A stretch of DNA of 64,000 nucleotides from UBA6522 sp963664945 (GTDB lineage Bacteria > Pseudomonadota > Gammaproteobacteria > Steroidobacterales > Rariloculaceae): NCBI GenBank assembly GCA_963664945.1, contig OY761822.1, forward strand, positions 3,410,001 to 3,474,000, written 5' to 3'. A program made the position numbers and the translations under genes. Positions within the stretch are counted from its first letter, which is position 1. Every line of letters begins with the position of its first letter. Positions 17,710-26,956 of this stretch are shown in pieces. A model generated the notes under the pieces. That model worked only from the letters and a program-made list of their open reading frames with translations. It searched no databases and had not been told where the DNA came from.

Positions 17710-18708
17710 ATGTCAGCCAGTTCGGCTCGCAAGCTTCTCATTGGTTTCAGCCTGGCTGGACTGCTCGCCCCGGCGGTCCAGGGACAGGTCTGGGCACCGC
17801 CGCTGCGAGGCCCGGCGGAGGGGGAGATTCAGGTCCTGCATGTCAAGGGCAGCGTGCACATGCTGGTCGGCTCCGGCGGAAACATCGCTGTGCAGGTCGG
17901 CGACCAGGGAACCCTGCTGGTCGATACGGGAAGCGGGGCCATGACCGATGAGGCGCTGGCGGCAATCGAATCCATCACGCCCGAGCCGATCCGTTACATC
18001 GTCAATACGAGCCATGCCCGGGACTACACCGGGGGTAACGCGGCGATCGCGACCGCTGGCGGGCAAGTCCTGACGTTCCGCGGTGCGGGGAGTTCATCGG
18101 TACAAGGGCAATTTGGCGCAGACAGGTCCTCGATCATCTCCTTCTACAGCGTCTTTCACCGAATGGCGGCACCACCCGGCGAAACGGAGCCGCGGGAGGA
18201 AGCCGCCTGGCCGAACAACACGTTCTCGATTCCACTGAAAAGGCTGTATTTCAATGATGAGCCGGTGATGATCATGCACCGGCCTTCCACGACAGACGGG
18301 AACGTGGTGGTGCTGTTCCGCAAGTCCGACGTGGTGGCGGCGGGCGCTCTTTTGAACCTGGAAACTTTTCCTGTTATCGATGTCGACGCCGGTGGGAGCA
18401 TCCAGGCGGTCGTTGACGGCCTGAACGGATTGATCGACCTGGCCGTACCCAGTGGTCGATCGGAAGGCGGAACCATGATCATCCCGGGTCGTGGCCGGAT
18501 CGCGGACTTTGCCGAAGCCGCTCAGCAGCGCGACATGATGACCGTCATCCGCGACCGGGTTCAGGACATGATCGGCAAGGGAATGACCCTGGAAGAGGTC
18601 ATCGAGGCCGGACCAACCCGCGGCTACGACGCGCGTTATGGTCGCGACACCGGTCCATGGACGACCGGGATGTTTGTAGACGCCGTTTACAGGAGCCTGA
18701 GCGAATAA
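17710..18708 (+). CDS. Exported MBL-fold protein with degenerate metal site
   Basis: 332 residues, signal peptide to about residue 26 (PAVQGQ). The sequence is easy to align to MBL hydrolases: GNIAVQVGDQGTLLVDTG, the NT-x6-TGGN block, the TDGN-VVLF strand and an IIPGRG block. However, HxHxDH is replaced by S101-H-A-R-D105-Y106, GHTDGD by PSTTDGN, the bridging-Asp GD by GA (AAGALL), and PGHG by PGRG. All the usual zinc ligands except D105 are changed, so it should not bind two metals in the standard way. It may be a binding or scaffold protein, or use a different mechanism. It starts at ATG 17710, one base after the preceding gene's stop. Confidence 0.8.
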   Translation: MSASSARKLLIGFSLAGLLAPAVQGQVWAPPLRGPAEGEIQVLHVKGSVHMLVGSGGNIAVQVGDQGTLLVDTGSGAMTDEALAAIESITPEPIRYIVNTSHARDYTGGNAAIATAGGQVLTFRGAGSSSVQGQFGADRSSIISFYSVFHRMAAPPGETEPREEAAWPNNTFSIPLKRLYFNDEPVMIMHRPSTTDGNVVVLFRKSDVVAAGALLNLETFPVIDVDAGGSIQAVVDGLNGLIDLAVPSGRSEGGTMIIPGRGRIADFAEAAQQRDMMTVIRDRVQDMIGKGMTLEEVIEAGPTRGYDARYGRDTGPWTTGMFVDAVYRSLSE

Positions 18709-18728
18709 GCGCTCCAGGGGGATTTTCG

Positions 18729-19130
18729 ATGAAGAGACTCTTTCCATTGAGACTGACGCTGTTTGTCGGGGGCGCGCTGTTTCTGGCGGTTTCCGGGCGT
18801 GTCGTTGCGCATCATTCGTTCGCTGCAACCTATCAGGCGGATGACCGGATCGAGATCGAGGGCACCGTCAAGGAACTCGTCTGGCGAAACCCCCATTCCT
18901 TCCTGAGGATCGATGTCGCGGAAGATGACGGGTCTGTCCGGACGTGGTCGCTGGAATGGACGTCGGCGAATCGGCTGGCCGGGACCAACCTGACCCAGAC
19001 GACGCTCCGTCCGCTGGATGTGGTTATTGCAACCGGAAGCCCGGCTCGCAATCCCGAGTCGCCCCGCATGTTGCTGCGGCAACTGAAGCGGCCCAGCGAC
19101 GGTTGGGAGTGGATCGGTGATATCGACTAG
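18729..19130 (+). CDS. DUF6152 protein, N-domain only
   Basis: 133 residues. Signal peptide ends V-V-A and the predicted mature protein starts H-H-S-F-A. Motifs are DRIEIEGTVKELVWRNPHSF and SLEWTSANRLAG, the standard short DUF6152 form. No C-domain is fused; the next gene, overlapping by 14 bases, encodes a different exported beta-rich protein that may serve as partner. The start is ATG 18729 with AGGGGG upstream, 20 bases after the degenerate MBL gene. It is probably a small periplasmic beta protein, and a metal-binding role is only inferred. Confidence 0.82.
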   Translation: MKRLFPLRLTLFVGGALFLAVSGRVVAHHSFAATYQADDRIEIEGTVKELVWRNPHSFLRIDVAEDDGSVRTWSLEWTSANRLAGTNLTQTTLRPLDVVIATGSPARNPESPRMLLRQLKRPSDGWEWIGDID

Positions 19131-19938
19131 GAGCCCATGGCGCAAGTCCCGGCGTCTCGCGCTCGTGATGGCGGGTGTGCTGACGGGCATGTCGGGATTG
19201 GGCGGGGCGCCCGCCCTGGCACAGGACGGTGTGCGACCCACCGGCAGGGCCGCGATGCCCCCGGACCAGGACCCGACAGGCTATTGGGTCTCCGTGGTCA
19301 CGCAGCACTGGCACTATCGAATGCGAATGCCGCCCAGGGGCGACGCCGCCAAGATTCCCATGAGCGCGGAGGGCCGGCGAGTCTTCGACGCCTGGGACCC
19401 GCTCGCCGATGAGGCCAACGGCGAGGCGTGCCGGGCCTATGGCGCGGGCAATATCATGCGCATTCCAGGGCGCCTGCACATCCATTGGGCGGACGACAAT
19501 ACGCTGCAGATCGATACGGACTCGGGGACTCAAACCCGGCTTCTGCAGTTTGCTCCGGGCATCCCCGCAGAGCAGGTTGAGCCGTCCTGGCAGGGACGAT
19601 CCGTCGCGGGTTGGGCCGGGCGCGAGGGTGCGCCGGAGGGCGACCGTTATGCGGATCAGAACGATCCCAACGCGCCCCGCTACCTGACCGCGGTGACGAC
19701 GCGGCTGCGCCCCGGTTACCTGCTGAAGAACGGCGTGCCGTATAGCGCCAGCACCAGGCTCGAAGAGTACTTCCATACATTTACGGAACCGAACGGCGAC
19801 ACCTGGCTGGTGGTCAATACGATCATCACGGACCCGGAATACCTGTCCCTGCCTCACGTCACCAGCAATCAATTCAAGAAACTCCCGGACGACTCGGGCT
19901 GGGACCCGACGCCCTGCAGGGTGGATCATCCGCGTTAG
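19117..19938 (+). CDS. Exported protein of unknown function, paired with DUF6152 gene
   Basis: 273 residues, signal peptide to about residue 35 (APALAQDG). The mature part has TGYWVSVVTQHWHYRM, a YGAGNIMRIPGRLHIHWADD segment and EEYFHTFTEPNGDTWLVVNT. It resembles the exported beta-rich proteins that accompany DUF6152 genes, but lacks a clear WDGD motif. GTG 19117 is chosen because GGGAG lies 7 bases upstream and the signal peptide is complete from there. It overlaps the preceding gene by 14 bases, implying coupled translation. No enzymatic motif is recognised. Confidence 0.68.
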   Translation: MISTRSPWRKSRRLALVMAGVLTGMSGLGGAPALAQDGVRPTGRAAMPPDQDPTGYWVSVVTQHWHYRMRMPPRGDAAKIPMSAEGRRVFDAWDPLADEANGEACRAYGAGNIMRIPGRLHIHWADDNTLQIDTDSGTQTRLLQFAPGIPAEQVEPSWQGRSVAGWAGREGAPEGDRYADQNDPNAPRYLTAVTTRLRPGYLLKNGVPYSASTRLEEYFHTFTEPNGDTWLVVNTIITDPEYLSLPHVTSNQFKKLPDDSGWDPTPCRVDHPR

Positions 19939-19985
19939 CGCGGGGGACCCAGACGAGACGCCGGTTGAGCTAAGGAGACCAAACC

Positions 19986-21002
19986 ATGATTCGTTCAAGC
20001 ATTCTTGCCGTGACTTTCCTGTTCGCCGGTGCTGCCTCGGCGCACCATGCGTTCAGCGCCTTCTACGACACGGACAATGTCGGGGAAATAACGGGCGAGG
20101 TCATCGAGACGTTCTGGATCAATCCGCACGCGGGCTTCAGGATTCGCACGGACGACGGAGAGGTCTGGAACATCGAGACTGCGCCGGTGAATCGGCTGCA
20201 ACGCCTCGGGCTCGACGAGTCGGTCAGCGTGGGCGACCGCGTTGGATTTGTCGGTGCGTTTTCGCGCCTCGGACGAAACGAGGTGCTTGCAACCAACATG
20301 ATCATGCCCGGCGGCGAAGAAGTTCTCCTCGACCCGGGATTTGCAGGGCGTCTGGGGTTGAGGGACAGGGCTACCGGAACGGGTGGCGGTGGGTTCTCGG
20401 TTACCGCAGGCATCAGCGGCGATGCACCTGACGGCATCTTCCGCGTCTGGAGCCGGGCGCGCAGTCCGGAAGACCGCGACCCCGAGCGTACGCTGACCGA
20501 GGCGGCGCTGGCTGCCGTGGAAGCGTGGGACCCGGTGACCGACGACCCCGCATTGCGCTGCGAAGCACCGGGTATGCCGGTGGCAATGGATACGCCGTTC
20601 CCCATTGCGTTGGAGGAAGGCGACGGGCAGATCCTGATGCGTATCGAGCAGTGGGATGGGCTGCGAACGATTCACATGGGACCCGGGGCGGCGGAGGAAG
20701 ACTCGGAAGATTCGCTCATGGGCCATTCGGTGGGACGCTGGGAAGGGCAGACCCTGGTGGTCGAAACGACGGGCATAAGCTGGCCGTACGTGGACGAGTT
20801 CGGTACCCCGAAAAGCGACGAGTACGCGCTGGTCGAGCGTCTTACCTTCAGCGAGGACAACACCGCGATGACATGGGAGGCGACCGCGACGGATCCGGCA
20901 ACCTACGTCGGACCGGCCTTTCTGGGCAGCATCAGTTACGCCTGGGTGCCCTTAGAAGAGATCAAGCCGTATAACTGCACCATCGCCGCGGAAGCACCTT
21001 AG
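19986..21002 (+). CDS. Exported DUF6152-type protein, fused N and C domains
   Basis: 338 residues. Signal peptide ends A-S-A, with predicted mature start H-H-A-F-S. The N-domain has EITGEVIETFWINPHAGF and the C-domain GHSVGRWEGQTLVVETTGI, TDPATYVGPAF and a terminal KPYNC. AAGGAGA lies 8 bases before ATG 19986. Fused architecture as at 8264 and 32197. In this operon it follows a short DUF6152 gene and an exported partner, so at least two copies of the system are encoded side by side. Confidence 0.8.
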   Translation: MIRSSILAVTFLFAGAASAHHAFSAFYDTDNVGEITGEVIETFWINPHAGFRIRTDDGEVWNIETAPVNRLQRLGLDESVSVGDRVGFVGAFSRLGRNEVLATNMIMPGGEEVLLDPGFAGRLGLRDRATGTGGGGFSVTAGISGDAPDGIFRVWSRARSPEDRDPERTLTEAALAAVEAWDPVTDDPALRCEAPGMPVAMDTPFPIALEEGDGQILMRIEQWDGLRTIHMGPGAAEEDSEDSLMGHSVGRWEGQTLVVETTGISWPYVDEFGTPKSDEYALVERLTFSEDNTAMTWEATATDPATYVGPAFLGSISYAWVPLEEIKPYNCTIAAEAP

Positions 21003-21032
21003 TCGTAACCAGGAATCACAGGGAATCAATCG

Positions 21033-21422
21033 ATGGTTGACCAGAATACATCTCTGGAGGAGATTCTTGGCACGCGGCAGCCCGGGATCAGGCTGTATGG
21101 CATCTTCATGAAGCCCACCGGGAGGATGCTTCAGATGCGCGGCACTCCGGAACTGGATGAAGCGCGCCGGCAGGCGTTCGTCTATCTCTGGCAGTTAGAG
21201 GAACGGAACAAGCTGCTATTGGCTGGCCCGTTCGAGGAAGGAACGCCCCGGCAGGAAGGCATGATGCTGCTGAATGTGGGCAGTATCGAAGAGGCGCAGG
21301 CCATCGCAGCCGATGAACCCATGCACAAGGCCGGCTGGCGCACCAACACCGTCAGGTCATTCGCGCTCAACGAGGGATTGCTGGTCGACGCCGTGCGGGA
21401 ATTGACCGGCTCATCGGATTAG
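21033..21422 (+). CDS. YciI-like protein
   Basis: 129 residues with no signal peptide, so cytoplasmic. The core LYGIFMKPTGRMLQM, then HxxY-like positions replaced by AFVYLWQLEERNKLLLAGPF and SIEEAQAIAADEPMHKAGWRT, fits the ferredoxin-like YciI/YCII-related fold. These proteins often act on or bind small aromatic or chlorinated intermediates. It sits 6 bases before the ubiD-type gene, suggesting an accessory role in the same pathway. Confidence 0.75.
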   Translation: MVDQNTSLEEILGTRQPGIRLYGIFMKPTGRMLQMRGTPELDEARRQAFVYLWQLEERNKLLLAGPFEEGTPRQEGMMLLNVGSIEEAQAIAADEPMHKAGWRTNTVRSFALNEGLLVDAVRELTGSSD

Positions 21423-21428
21423 TAACCC

Positions 21429-22988
21429 ATGGCGACCCCGATAGAAACCATCCGCGCCGCAACCGGCGCCGACACCGAAGCATTCCGACTGCGGCACTTC
21501 ATCGCCGAACTCGAGCAGGTGGGCGAGCTTGAAACCTGTTCCGAGGCGCTCCAGCCCGCGGCCATCGCCGAACGCATGGAGGGCAACCGCAAGGCGGTTC
21601 GGTTTACTCAGGTCGGCGCCGAGAAGGCCGAAGTTGTCGGCAACGTCATGGGGTCAAGATCCCGCATTGCCATTGCTTTCGGTGTCGGTTTGGAAGACCT
21701 GCTGGACGAGATCCGGTCGCGATTGAAGGCGTCTCAGCCGCTCGTGGAAGTTTCCGCCGCCGATGCGCCGGTTCAGGAAGAGGTCCTGACCGGCGAGGCG
21801 GCCGATCTGACGCAACTGCCGGTGCCGTTTCAGCACGGCCTCGACGGGGCGCCCTACCTGTCATCGCCCATCGATGTCGTCGTCGATCCCGCCACCGGAC
21901 TGTACAACGTAGGCTGCCGGCGGCTGATGCTGCGCGGCCTGCGCAGTTGCGGTGTCGACCTGAATGCGCCCAGCGATCTGAAGGCGATTTACGAGGACGC
22001 GGTACAGGCAGGCCGCCCGTTACCGGTGAGCTTCGTACTTGGCGCGCATCCCATCGATCACTTCACCGGTGCGATGCGCGCGCCGGGCGACGAACTGGAG
22101 CTGATGGCGACACTGCGCGGCGCGCCCATGCCGGTTGTGAAGTGCGTGACCAACGATCTGCTCGTGCCCGCCGATGCGGAATGCGTTCTGGAGGGCTACC
22201 TGAGCCCGGAGGGGCATGTGGAGGATGAGGGCCCGTACGGCGAGTTCCTCGGCTATTACGGAGGCGTCAAGCGAAATCCGGTCTTTCATCTCACGGCGAT
22301 CACGCGGCGCAAGGATGCCCTTTTTCAAACCACATCCATCGCCGGCCGTCACATGAGTTGCACGGATACGGCCCAACTCGTGGCATTGAAGGCTGAACTG
22401 GGCCTGTGGGGTGCGCTGGCGACAGCCGTGCGTGATCCGGTTGCCGTCTACGCGACGACATCCAGCGGCGGATGTTTCCACGCGCGGGTCGCCCTCAAAC
22501 AGCGTTCTCCCGGGGATGCACGCAATGCCATCGCCGCCGTATTGGGCAGTTTCATGAACGTCAAGCACGTCTTCGTCGTCGACGAGGACATCGACATCTT
22601 CGATGATGCGCAGATGGACTGGGCGCTGGCGTCCCGCTTCCAGGCGGACCGGGACCTGGTGGTGCTCGAGGGCATGCGCCTGCCCCCCGTCGATCCCTCC
22701 ATGGGGAACGCAAGGGTCAGCGCAAAGGCCGGTTTCGACCTGACGATTCCCTTTGCCGAGCGCGGTGACAGCGAATGGGCCGTGCCGGAGCCTCCTGATC
22801 TGACTCCCTCCGAGACGCACTTCGAGTCGGTCGAGGCGGCGCTGCGCGATGGGCCCAGGCAGTTCGGGGAATTGATGCAGTGCCTGGGATCCGCTGACGG
22901 TCGGGAAATCGTCGTTGAACTCGAAACGTTGCGCGAAAGAGGTCTCCTTGCCCGCCGTCGCCCGGACGGCCGGTATTATCTAAAGTAA
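21429..22988 (+). CDS. UbiD-family prenylated-FMN-dependent decarboxylase
   Basis: 519 residues, cytoplasmic. UbiD hallmarks are seen: YLSSPIDVVVDPATGLYNVG, and the EDEGPYGEFLGYYGG block that carries the catalytic glutamates, followed by LTAITRRKDALFQTT. Length is within the UbiD range. The enzyme class catalyses reversible decarboxylation of aromatic or alpha,beta-unsaturated acids using prFMN, made by UbiX, which is not in this window. It is preceded by a yciI-like gene and followed 42 bases later by a molybdenum hydroxylase gene, suggesting aromatic acid catabolism and not ubiquinone synthesis. Confidence 0.9.
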   Translation: MATPIETIRAATGADTEAFRLRHFIAELEQVGELETCSEALQPAAIAERMEGNRKAVRFTQVGAEKAEVVGNVMGSRSRIAIAFGVGLEDLLDEIRSRLKASQPLVEVSAADAPVQEEVLTGEAADLTQLPVPFQHGLDGAPYLSSPIDVVVDPATGLYNVGCRRLMLRGLRSCGVDLNAPSDLKAIYEDAVQAGRPLPVSFVLGAHPIDHFTGAMRAPGDELELMATLRGAPMPVVKCVTNDLLVPADAECVLEGYLSPEGHVEDEGPYGEFLGYYGGVKRNPVFHLTAITRRKDALFQTTSIAGRHMSCTDTAQLVALKAELGLWGALATAVRDPVAVYATTSSGGCFHARVALKQRSPGDARNAIAAVLGSFMNVKHVFVVDEDIDIFDDAQMDWALASRFQADRDLVVLEGMRLPPVDPSMGNARVSAKAGFDLTIPFAERGDSEWAVPEPPDLTPSETHFESVEAALRDGPRQFGELMQCLGSADGREIVVELETLRERGLLARRRPDGRYYLK

Positions 22989-23030
22989 CTTTATAGTTAA
23001 TCCGTCTAATTAACTGATAAGTAGAAATTT

Positions 23031-25394
23031 ATGCGCGAACATTCAAGCTCGCGGATGATCGGTCGGTCGCTCCCTCGGCGTGAGGACGGGCGCTTGCTGA
23101 CCGGCCAGGGGCGATTCAGCGACGATCTCGACGTGGCAGGGCAGTGCTACGCGCAGTTTGTCCGTTCGCCCTACGCCCATGCCGCGATCAGAGGGGTCGA
23201 CACCACCGATGCGCTGCAACTGCCGGGTGTCGTCGCGGTCCTCACCGGAGAAGACTGGGAGGCGGACGGCCACGGCAATATCTTCCACGTCGCCGATCCG
23301 GCGGACGGGTGCGACCCCAAGACCAAGACTTTCGCCGATCGCGGCGGGTTCGTATTCGACGATGGCCAGCCCGTGATCGCGACGGACAAGGCGCGTCACG
23401 TGGGCGAACCCGTGGCGATCGTCGTGGCTGAGTCGGTGAATGCCGCAAAGGACGCCGTTGATCTGGTCATGGTGGACTATGACGAACTGCCGGCGGCATC
23501 GACCATCGAGTCGGCAATGGCCGAAAATGCATGCTCCATATGGGATGGTGCGCCCGGCAACGTCTGTCTTGACACACTCATGTGGGACGAAGAATCCGAG
23601 GTCGAGTCCGCGTTTGCCAACGCGGCGCACGTGATCGAGCGGTCGTTCAATACCAATCGCATTGCAGGTTGCCAGATGGAGCCAAGGAGTGGGGTCGGCG
23701 ACTACGATTCGGATACGGGCCGTTACAGCCTTTACGCGGGGAGCCAGGGGTCCATACGGCTCAAGAACGGTCTGATGCGCGTGTTCGGCGTATCGGCCGA
23801 CAAGGTCAGGGTCGTTTCCGAGGACGTGGGCGGCGGGTTCGGTCCGCGCAACTTCCTCTATCCGGATTTTGCTCTGCTGACCTGGGCCGCCCGCCGCACG
23901 AGACGCCCGGTCAAGTGGACCTCGACTCGCGGCGAAGCCTTCCTGAGCGATACGCAGGGCCGCGACAATATCCTCAAGCTCGCGCTGGCGTTCGACGACC
24001 GGCACCGCCTGGCCGGGGTCAAGATGGATTTTCTGGCCAATATCGGCGCCGCGCCGGTTTCCTATGCGCCGGTTCAGAACGTCGCGCGGCTGTGTACCAC
24101 CGTGTACCGCGCGCCCGTCGCCCGCGCCCGGGTTCGCGGCGTTCTGAGCAACACGGTCCCGACCGGTCCGTATCGCGGCGCGGGCCGGCCGGAGATGATC
24201 AACGCGTTCGAACGCCTGCTGGATACCTATGCCCGGGAACAGGGAATCGACCGCATCGAACTGCGGCGGCGCAACCTGATTCCGGTGGACGCCTTGCCTC
24301 ACGACGGCAGGACCGGTCTCAGCGTCGACTCCGGCGAGTTTGAGAAGAACATGGATATGGTCATGGAACTGGCGGACTGGAAGGGATTCGATCAGCGCCG
24401 TGCGCGGTCGGAGTCCGCGGGACGCCTGCGAGGCATCGGGCTCGCCAATTTCATGGAGATACCGGTCGGATTCCCCCACGAAACCGCGGACCTGGCGGTA
24501 ACCGGCGATGGCCGAGTGCAGCTGACCGTTGGGACCCAGTCCATGGGCATGGGTCACGAAACGGTTTTCGCGCAGGTTCTGGCGGACCGGTTGGGCGTGC
24601 CGCCGGACTGCTTCGATCTCCTGACCGGGGACACCGACCTGACCGGGTTGGGCGGCGGAGCGCACTCGGACCGCTCAATGCGGCTGGTGGGGACGCTCAT
24701 GGTCGGCGCCGCGGCGTCGCTCGTAGGCAGGGCCACGGTGCTTGCCTCCCGGGTTCTCGGGGTCCCGGAAGCGGACGTATCGTTTGTGGACGGCAACCTT
24801 GTCGGGGGGCAATCAGGGAACGTAAGCCTGTTCGAACTCGCGGCACTGCTTGAGTCCGGAGACGTCCCCGGACATGAGCCTGCAAAGCTGGCCGTCACGG
24901 AGGTCATTCACGATCGCTTGCCCGCGTTCCCGAACGGCTGCGCCACCTCGGAAGTGGAGGTGGACCCGGAAACCGGCGAGGTCGAGTTGGTGCGTCACGC
25001 GCTCATCCACGACGCGGGGCTGGAAATCAACCCGATGATCGTGGAAGGGCAGGGACACGGCGGTATCGCACAGGGCATCGGCCAGGCCATTTGCGAGGAC
25101 TTCGTCTACGAAGAGTCCGGCGCGCAGATTCTCTCGGGAAGCTTCATGGACTACTGCCTGCCTCGGGCCGACGATCTGCCCAGTTTCGATCTCGGCTCCA
25201 ACCCCACCGCGGCTGCCAGCAACCCGCTGGGCGTGAAAGGCGGAGGGGAGGGCGGCACCACGCCGGCGCTGGGCGCCTTCTTCAACGCCCTGCATGACGC
25301 GCTCCATCCCCTGGGCATTCAGGAAATCCCCATGCCCGCCACGTCGAATCGGGTTTGGGAACTGATTACGCGGTCGCGTGCCGGCAACCCCTGA
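23031..25394 (+). CDS. Xanthine dehydrogenase/CoxL-family molybdopterin-binding subunit
   Basis: 787 residues. Both molybdopterin-subunit halves are present: the N-terminal a/b hammerhead-type domain (GRSLPRREDGRLLTGQGRFSDD) and the cofactor-binding domains. The active-site loop reads PYRGAGR, the form-II type and not the AYxCSFR of true CO dehydrogenase. The catalytic glutamate is in GVKGGGEGG near the C-terminus. It is probably a hydroxylase or dehydrogenase for an aromatic or aldehyde substrate. The 2Fe-2S and FAD subunits normally encoded beside it are absent here. A CoxG-like gene lies 4.3 kb away. The upstream gap is AT-rich and lacks a strong ribosome-binding site. Confidence 0.9.
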   Translation: MREHSSSRMIGRSLPRREDGRLLTGQGRFSDDLDVAGQCYAQFVRSPYAHAAIRGVDTTDALQLPGVVAVLTGEDWEADGHGNIFHVADPADGCDPKTKTFADRGGFVFDDGQPVIATDKARHVGEPVAIVVAESVNAAKDAVDLVMVDYDELPAASTIESAMAENACSIWDGAPGNVCLDTLMWDEESEVESAFANAAHVIERSFNTNRIAGCQMEPRSGVGDYDSDTGRYSLYAGSQGSIRLKNGLMRVFGVSADKVRVVSEDVGGGFGPRNFLYPDFALLTWAARRTRRPVKWTSTRGEAFLSDTQGRDNILKLALAFDDRHRLAGVKMDFLANIGAAPVSYAPVQNVARLCTTVYRAPVARARVRGVLSNTVPTGPYRGAGRPEMINAFERLLDTYAREQGIDRIELRRRNLIPVDALPHDGRTGLSVDSGEFEKNMDMVMELADWKGFDQRRARSESAGRLRGIGLANFMEIPVGFPHETADLAVTGDGRVQLTVGTQSMGMGHETVFAQVLADRLGVPPDCFDLLTGDTDLTGLGGGAHSDRSMRLVGTLMVGAAASLVGRATVLASRVLGVPEADVSFVDGNLVGGQSGNVSLFELAALLESGDVPGHEPAKLAVTEVIHDRLPAFPNGCATSEVEVDPETGEVELVRHALIHDAGLEINPMIVEGQGHGGIAQGIGQAICEDFVYEESGAQILSGSFMDYCLPRADDLPSFDLGSNPTAAASNPLGVKGGGEGGTTPALGAFFNALHDALHPLGIQEIPMPATSNRVWELITRSRAGNP

Positions 25395-25525
25395 CAGGAG
25401 TCGGGCAATTCGCAGGTCTCCGTTGGACGCCTGTCACGGTTCGATGCGCGTCTGTCGCCACGGGCATCATTGATGCCTCTCCGAAGCCCGGACAAGCAGG
25501 GGGATCCTACTGGTTTCGCCTTTGA

Positions 25526-26851
25526 TTACGGGGCGGTTTCCGCCTTGACGTGCGGCAACACGATCAACAGCATCAACAATAGCCCGATCACCTGCGGCAC
25601 CGCGTAGATCCAGTAGACGCTGGCGGTTGCCAGACCCGTGGCGAACAACCATCCCGCGAAGGCGGGACTCAACGTGGAACCGATCCGGCCGATGCCGATG
25701 GCCCAGCCCACGCCGGTGGTGCGGACATGGGCCGGGTAGATGCGTGCGGCGGTGGCGAAGAGTCCCGCGATGCAGCCATAGACGAAGAAGCCGATCGCGG
25801 TGGCCAGCACGATGATCATGTTGAGCTGGGTTCCCGCGAATGACAGCAGGATGATGGCCAGCATGCAACTGAAGAAATACCACTTGATCATCCTCAGCAG
25901 GCCCAGTTGCGTGGAGAAATAGCCGAGCAGCATCATGCCCACGGCACCGCCGAGGCCGAAGAAGATGTTGACGGAGATGCCCTCCGAGAGCGCCAGTCCC
26001 GCATTGGTGATGATGGTGGGCAGCCAGTTCTGAAAGAAGAACAGGGTTCCGAACGCACAGAAGAAGCCGCCCCAGAGCGCGAATGTCGATGCCCGGGTCC
26101 CGGATGCAAAAACCTCCGCGAACCGGATTTTCTCTTCGGCCTGCGGTCTTTCGGGAAGAGCCTGTAGCGCGGGCCGGTCGATTCGGGTCAGGATTCGATT
26201 GGCGCGTTGAAGGGCGTTTTTCGGCTGTTTTGTGATGAGAAAGTCCACCGATTCCGGGAGGCCCACGTAAACGATCGGAATCATGATCGCCGATGCTGTG
26301 CCGGCAACCACGAAGATGGATCGCCAGCCGTACGTGCCGACGATGCCGAAGGCAACCAGTCCCGCGATGATGGCCCCGGCCGTGAAGCCGAAGTGCATGA
26401 AGCTCAGTGCGAAGTTGCGCCGCTCTTCCGACGAATATTCGGCGACCAGGGTGTTGAGGCTGGCGAGGATCGCCCCGATGCCCAGTCCGGTGACGAATCG
26501 GGCGGCAATCACGAGATTGAGCGACGGCGCCACGGCCGTGAGAAACAGACCAACGGTGATCAGCACAAGAAACGCCAGCACGGTGTTGCGCCGGCCGTAG
26601 ACATCCGCCAGCGGCGCCAGCAGAAAGGAGGCCACGGTCATGCCGGCAACGCCGGAGCTGAAAAGCAATCCGAGTTGCTCCGGCGACACGCCCCACTCGG
26701 TGCGTATGACCGGAGCGGCGACGGCGATGACGAACAGGTCGAATCCGTCCAGCGTATTCAGTATCCAGCAGATGATGACGACGCGGATCTGAAGCGGCGC
26801 CATTTTCTGTTGACCCAGGGCGTAGCTGACGCCGGTACTAGTAGAACTCAT
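25526..26851 (-). CDS. MFS transporter, aromatic acid:H+ symporter (AAHS) type
   Basis: 441 residues with 12 predicted transmembrane segments. The TM1 motif DGFDLFV and the loop motif APLADVYGRRN are those of AAHS transporters such as PcaK/BenK, whose TM1 Asp is needed for proton-coupled uptake. The start is ATG 26851 with GGAG 9 bases upstream; a GTG 72 bases upstream would add a hydrophilic extension. The gene is convergent with the molybdenum hydroxylase and lies downstream of the amidohydrolase gene on the same strand. Together with UbiD it suggests uptake and processing of an aromatic carboxylate. Confidence 0.88.
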   Translation of the reverse strand: MSSTSTGVSYALGQQKMAPLQIRVVIICWILNTLDGFDLFVIAVAAPVIRTEWGVSPEQLGLLFSSGVAGMTVASFLLAPLADVYGRRNTVLAFLVLITVGLFLTAVAPSLNLVIAARFVTGLGIGAILASLNTLVAEYSSEERRNFALSFMHFGFTAGAIIAGLVAFGIVGTYGWRSIFVVAGTASAIMIPIVYVGLPESVDFLITKQPKNALQRANRILTRIDRPALQALPERPQAEEKIRFAEVFASGTRASTFALWGGFFCAFGTLFFFQNWLPTIITNAGLALSEGISVNIFFGLGGAVGMMLLGYFSTQLGLLRMIKWYFFSCMLAIILLSFAGTQLNMIIVLATAIGFFVYGCIAGLFATAARIYPAHVRTTGVGWAIGIGRIGSTLSPAFAGWLFATGLATASVYWIYAVPQVIGLLLMLLIVLPHVKAETAP

Positions 26852-26956
26852 TCGATAGGCTCCGTATTCAATGGACGTCGTGTACGCAATAGGGTTCGCG
26901 CCTTGCACCGAACCGCGTGGCAATCGCTGAAACGACAGAACAGGCTTGACTCGACA

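Noticed and set aside
17710..18708. Calling this gene an active metallo-beta-lactamase
   Set aside because: The fold is recognisable but the metal ligands are substituted at all canonical motifs.
23031..25394. Aerobic CO dehydrogenase large subunit
   Set aside because: The active-site loop is PYRGAGR, not the AYxCSFR of true CO dehydrogenase, and the partner subunits are absent.
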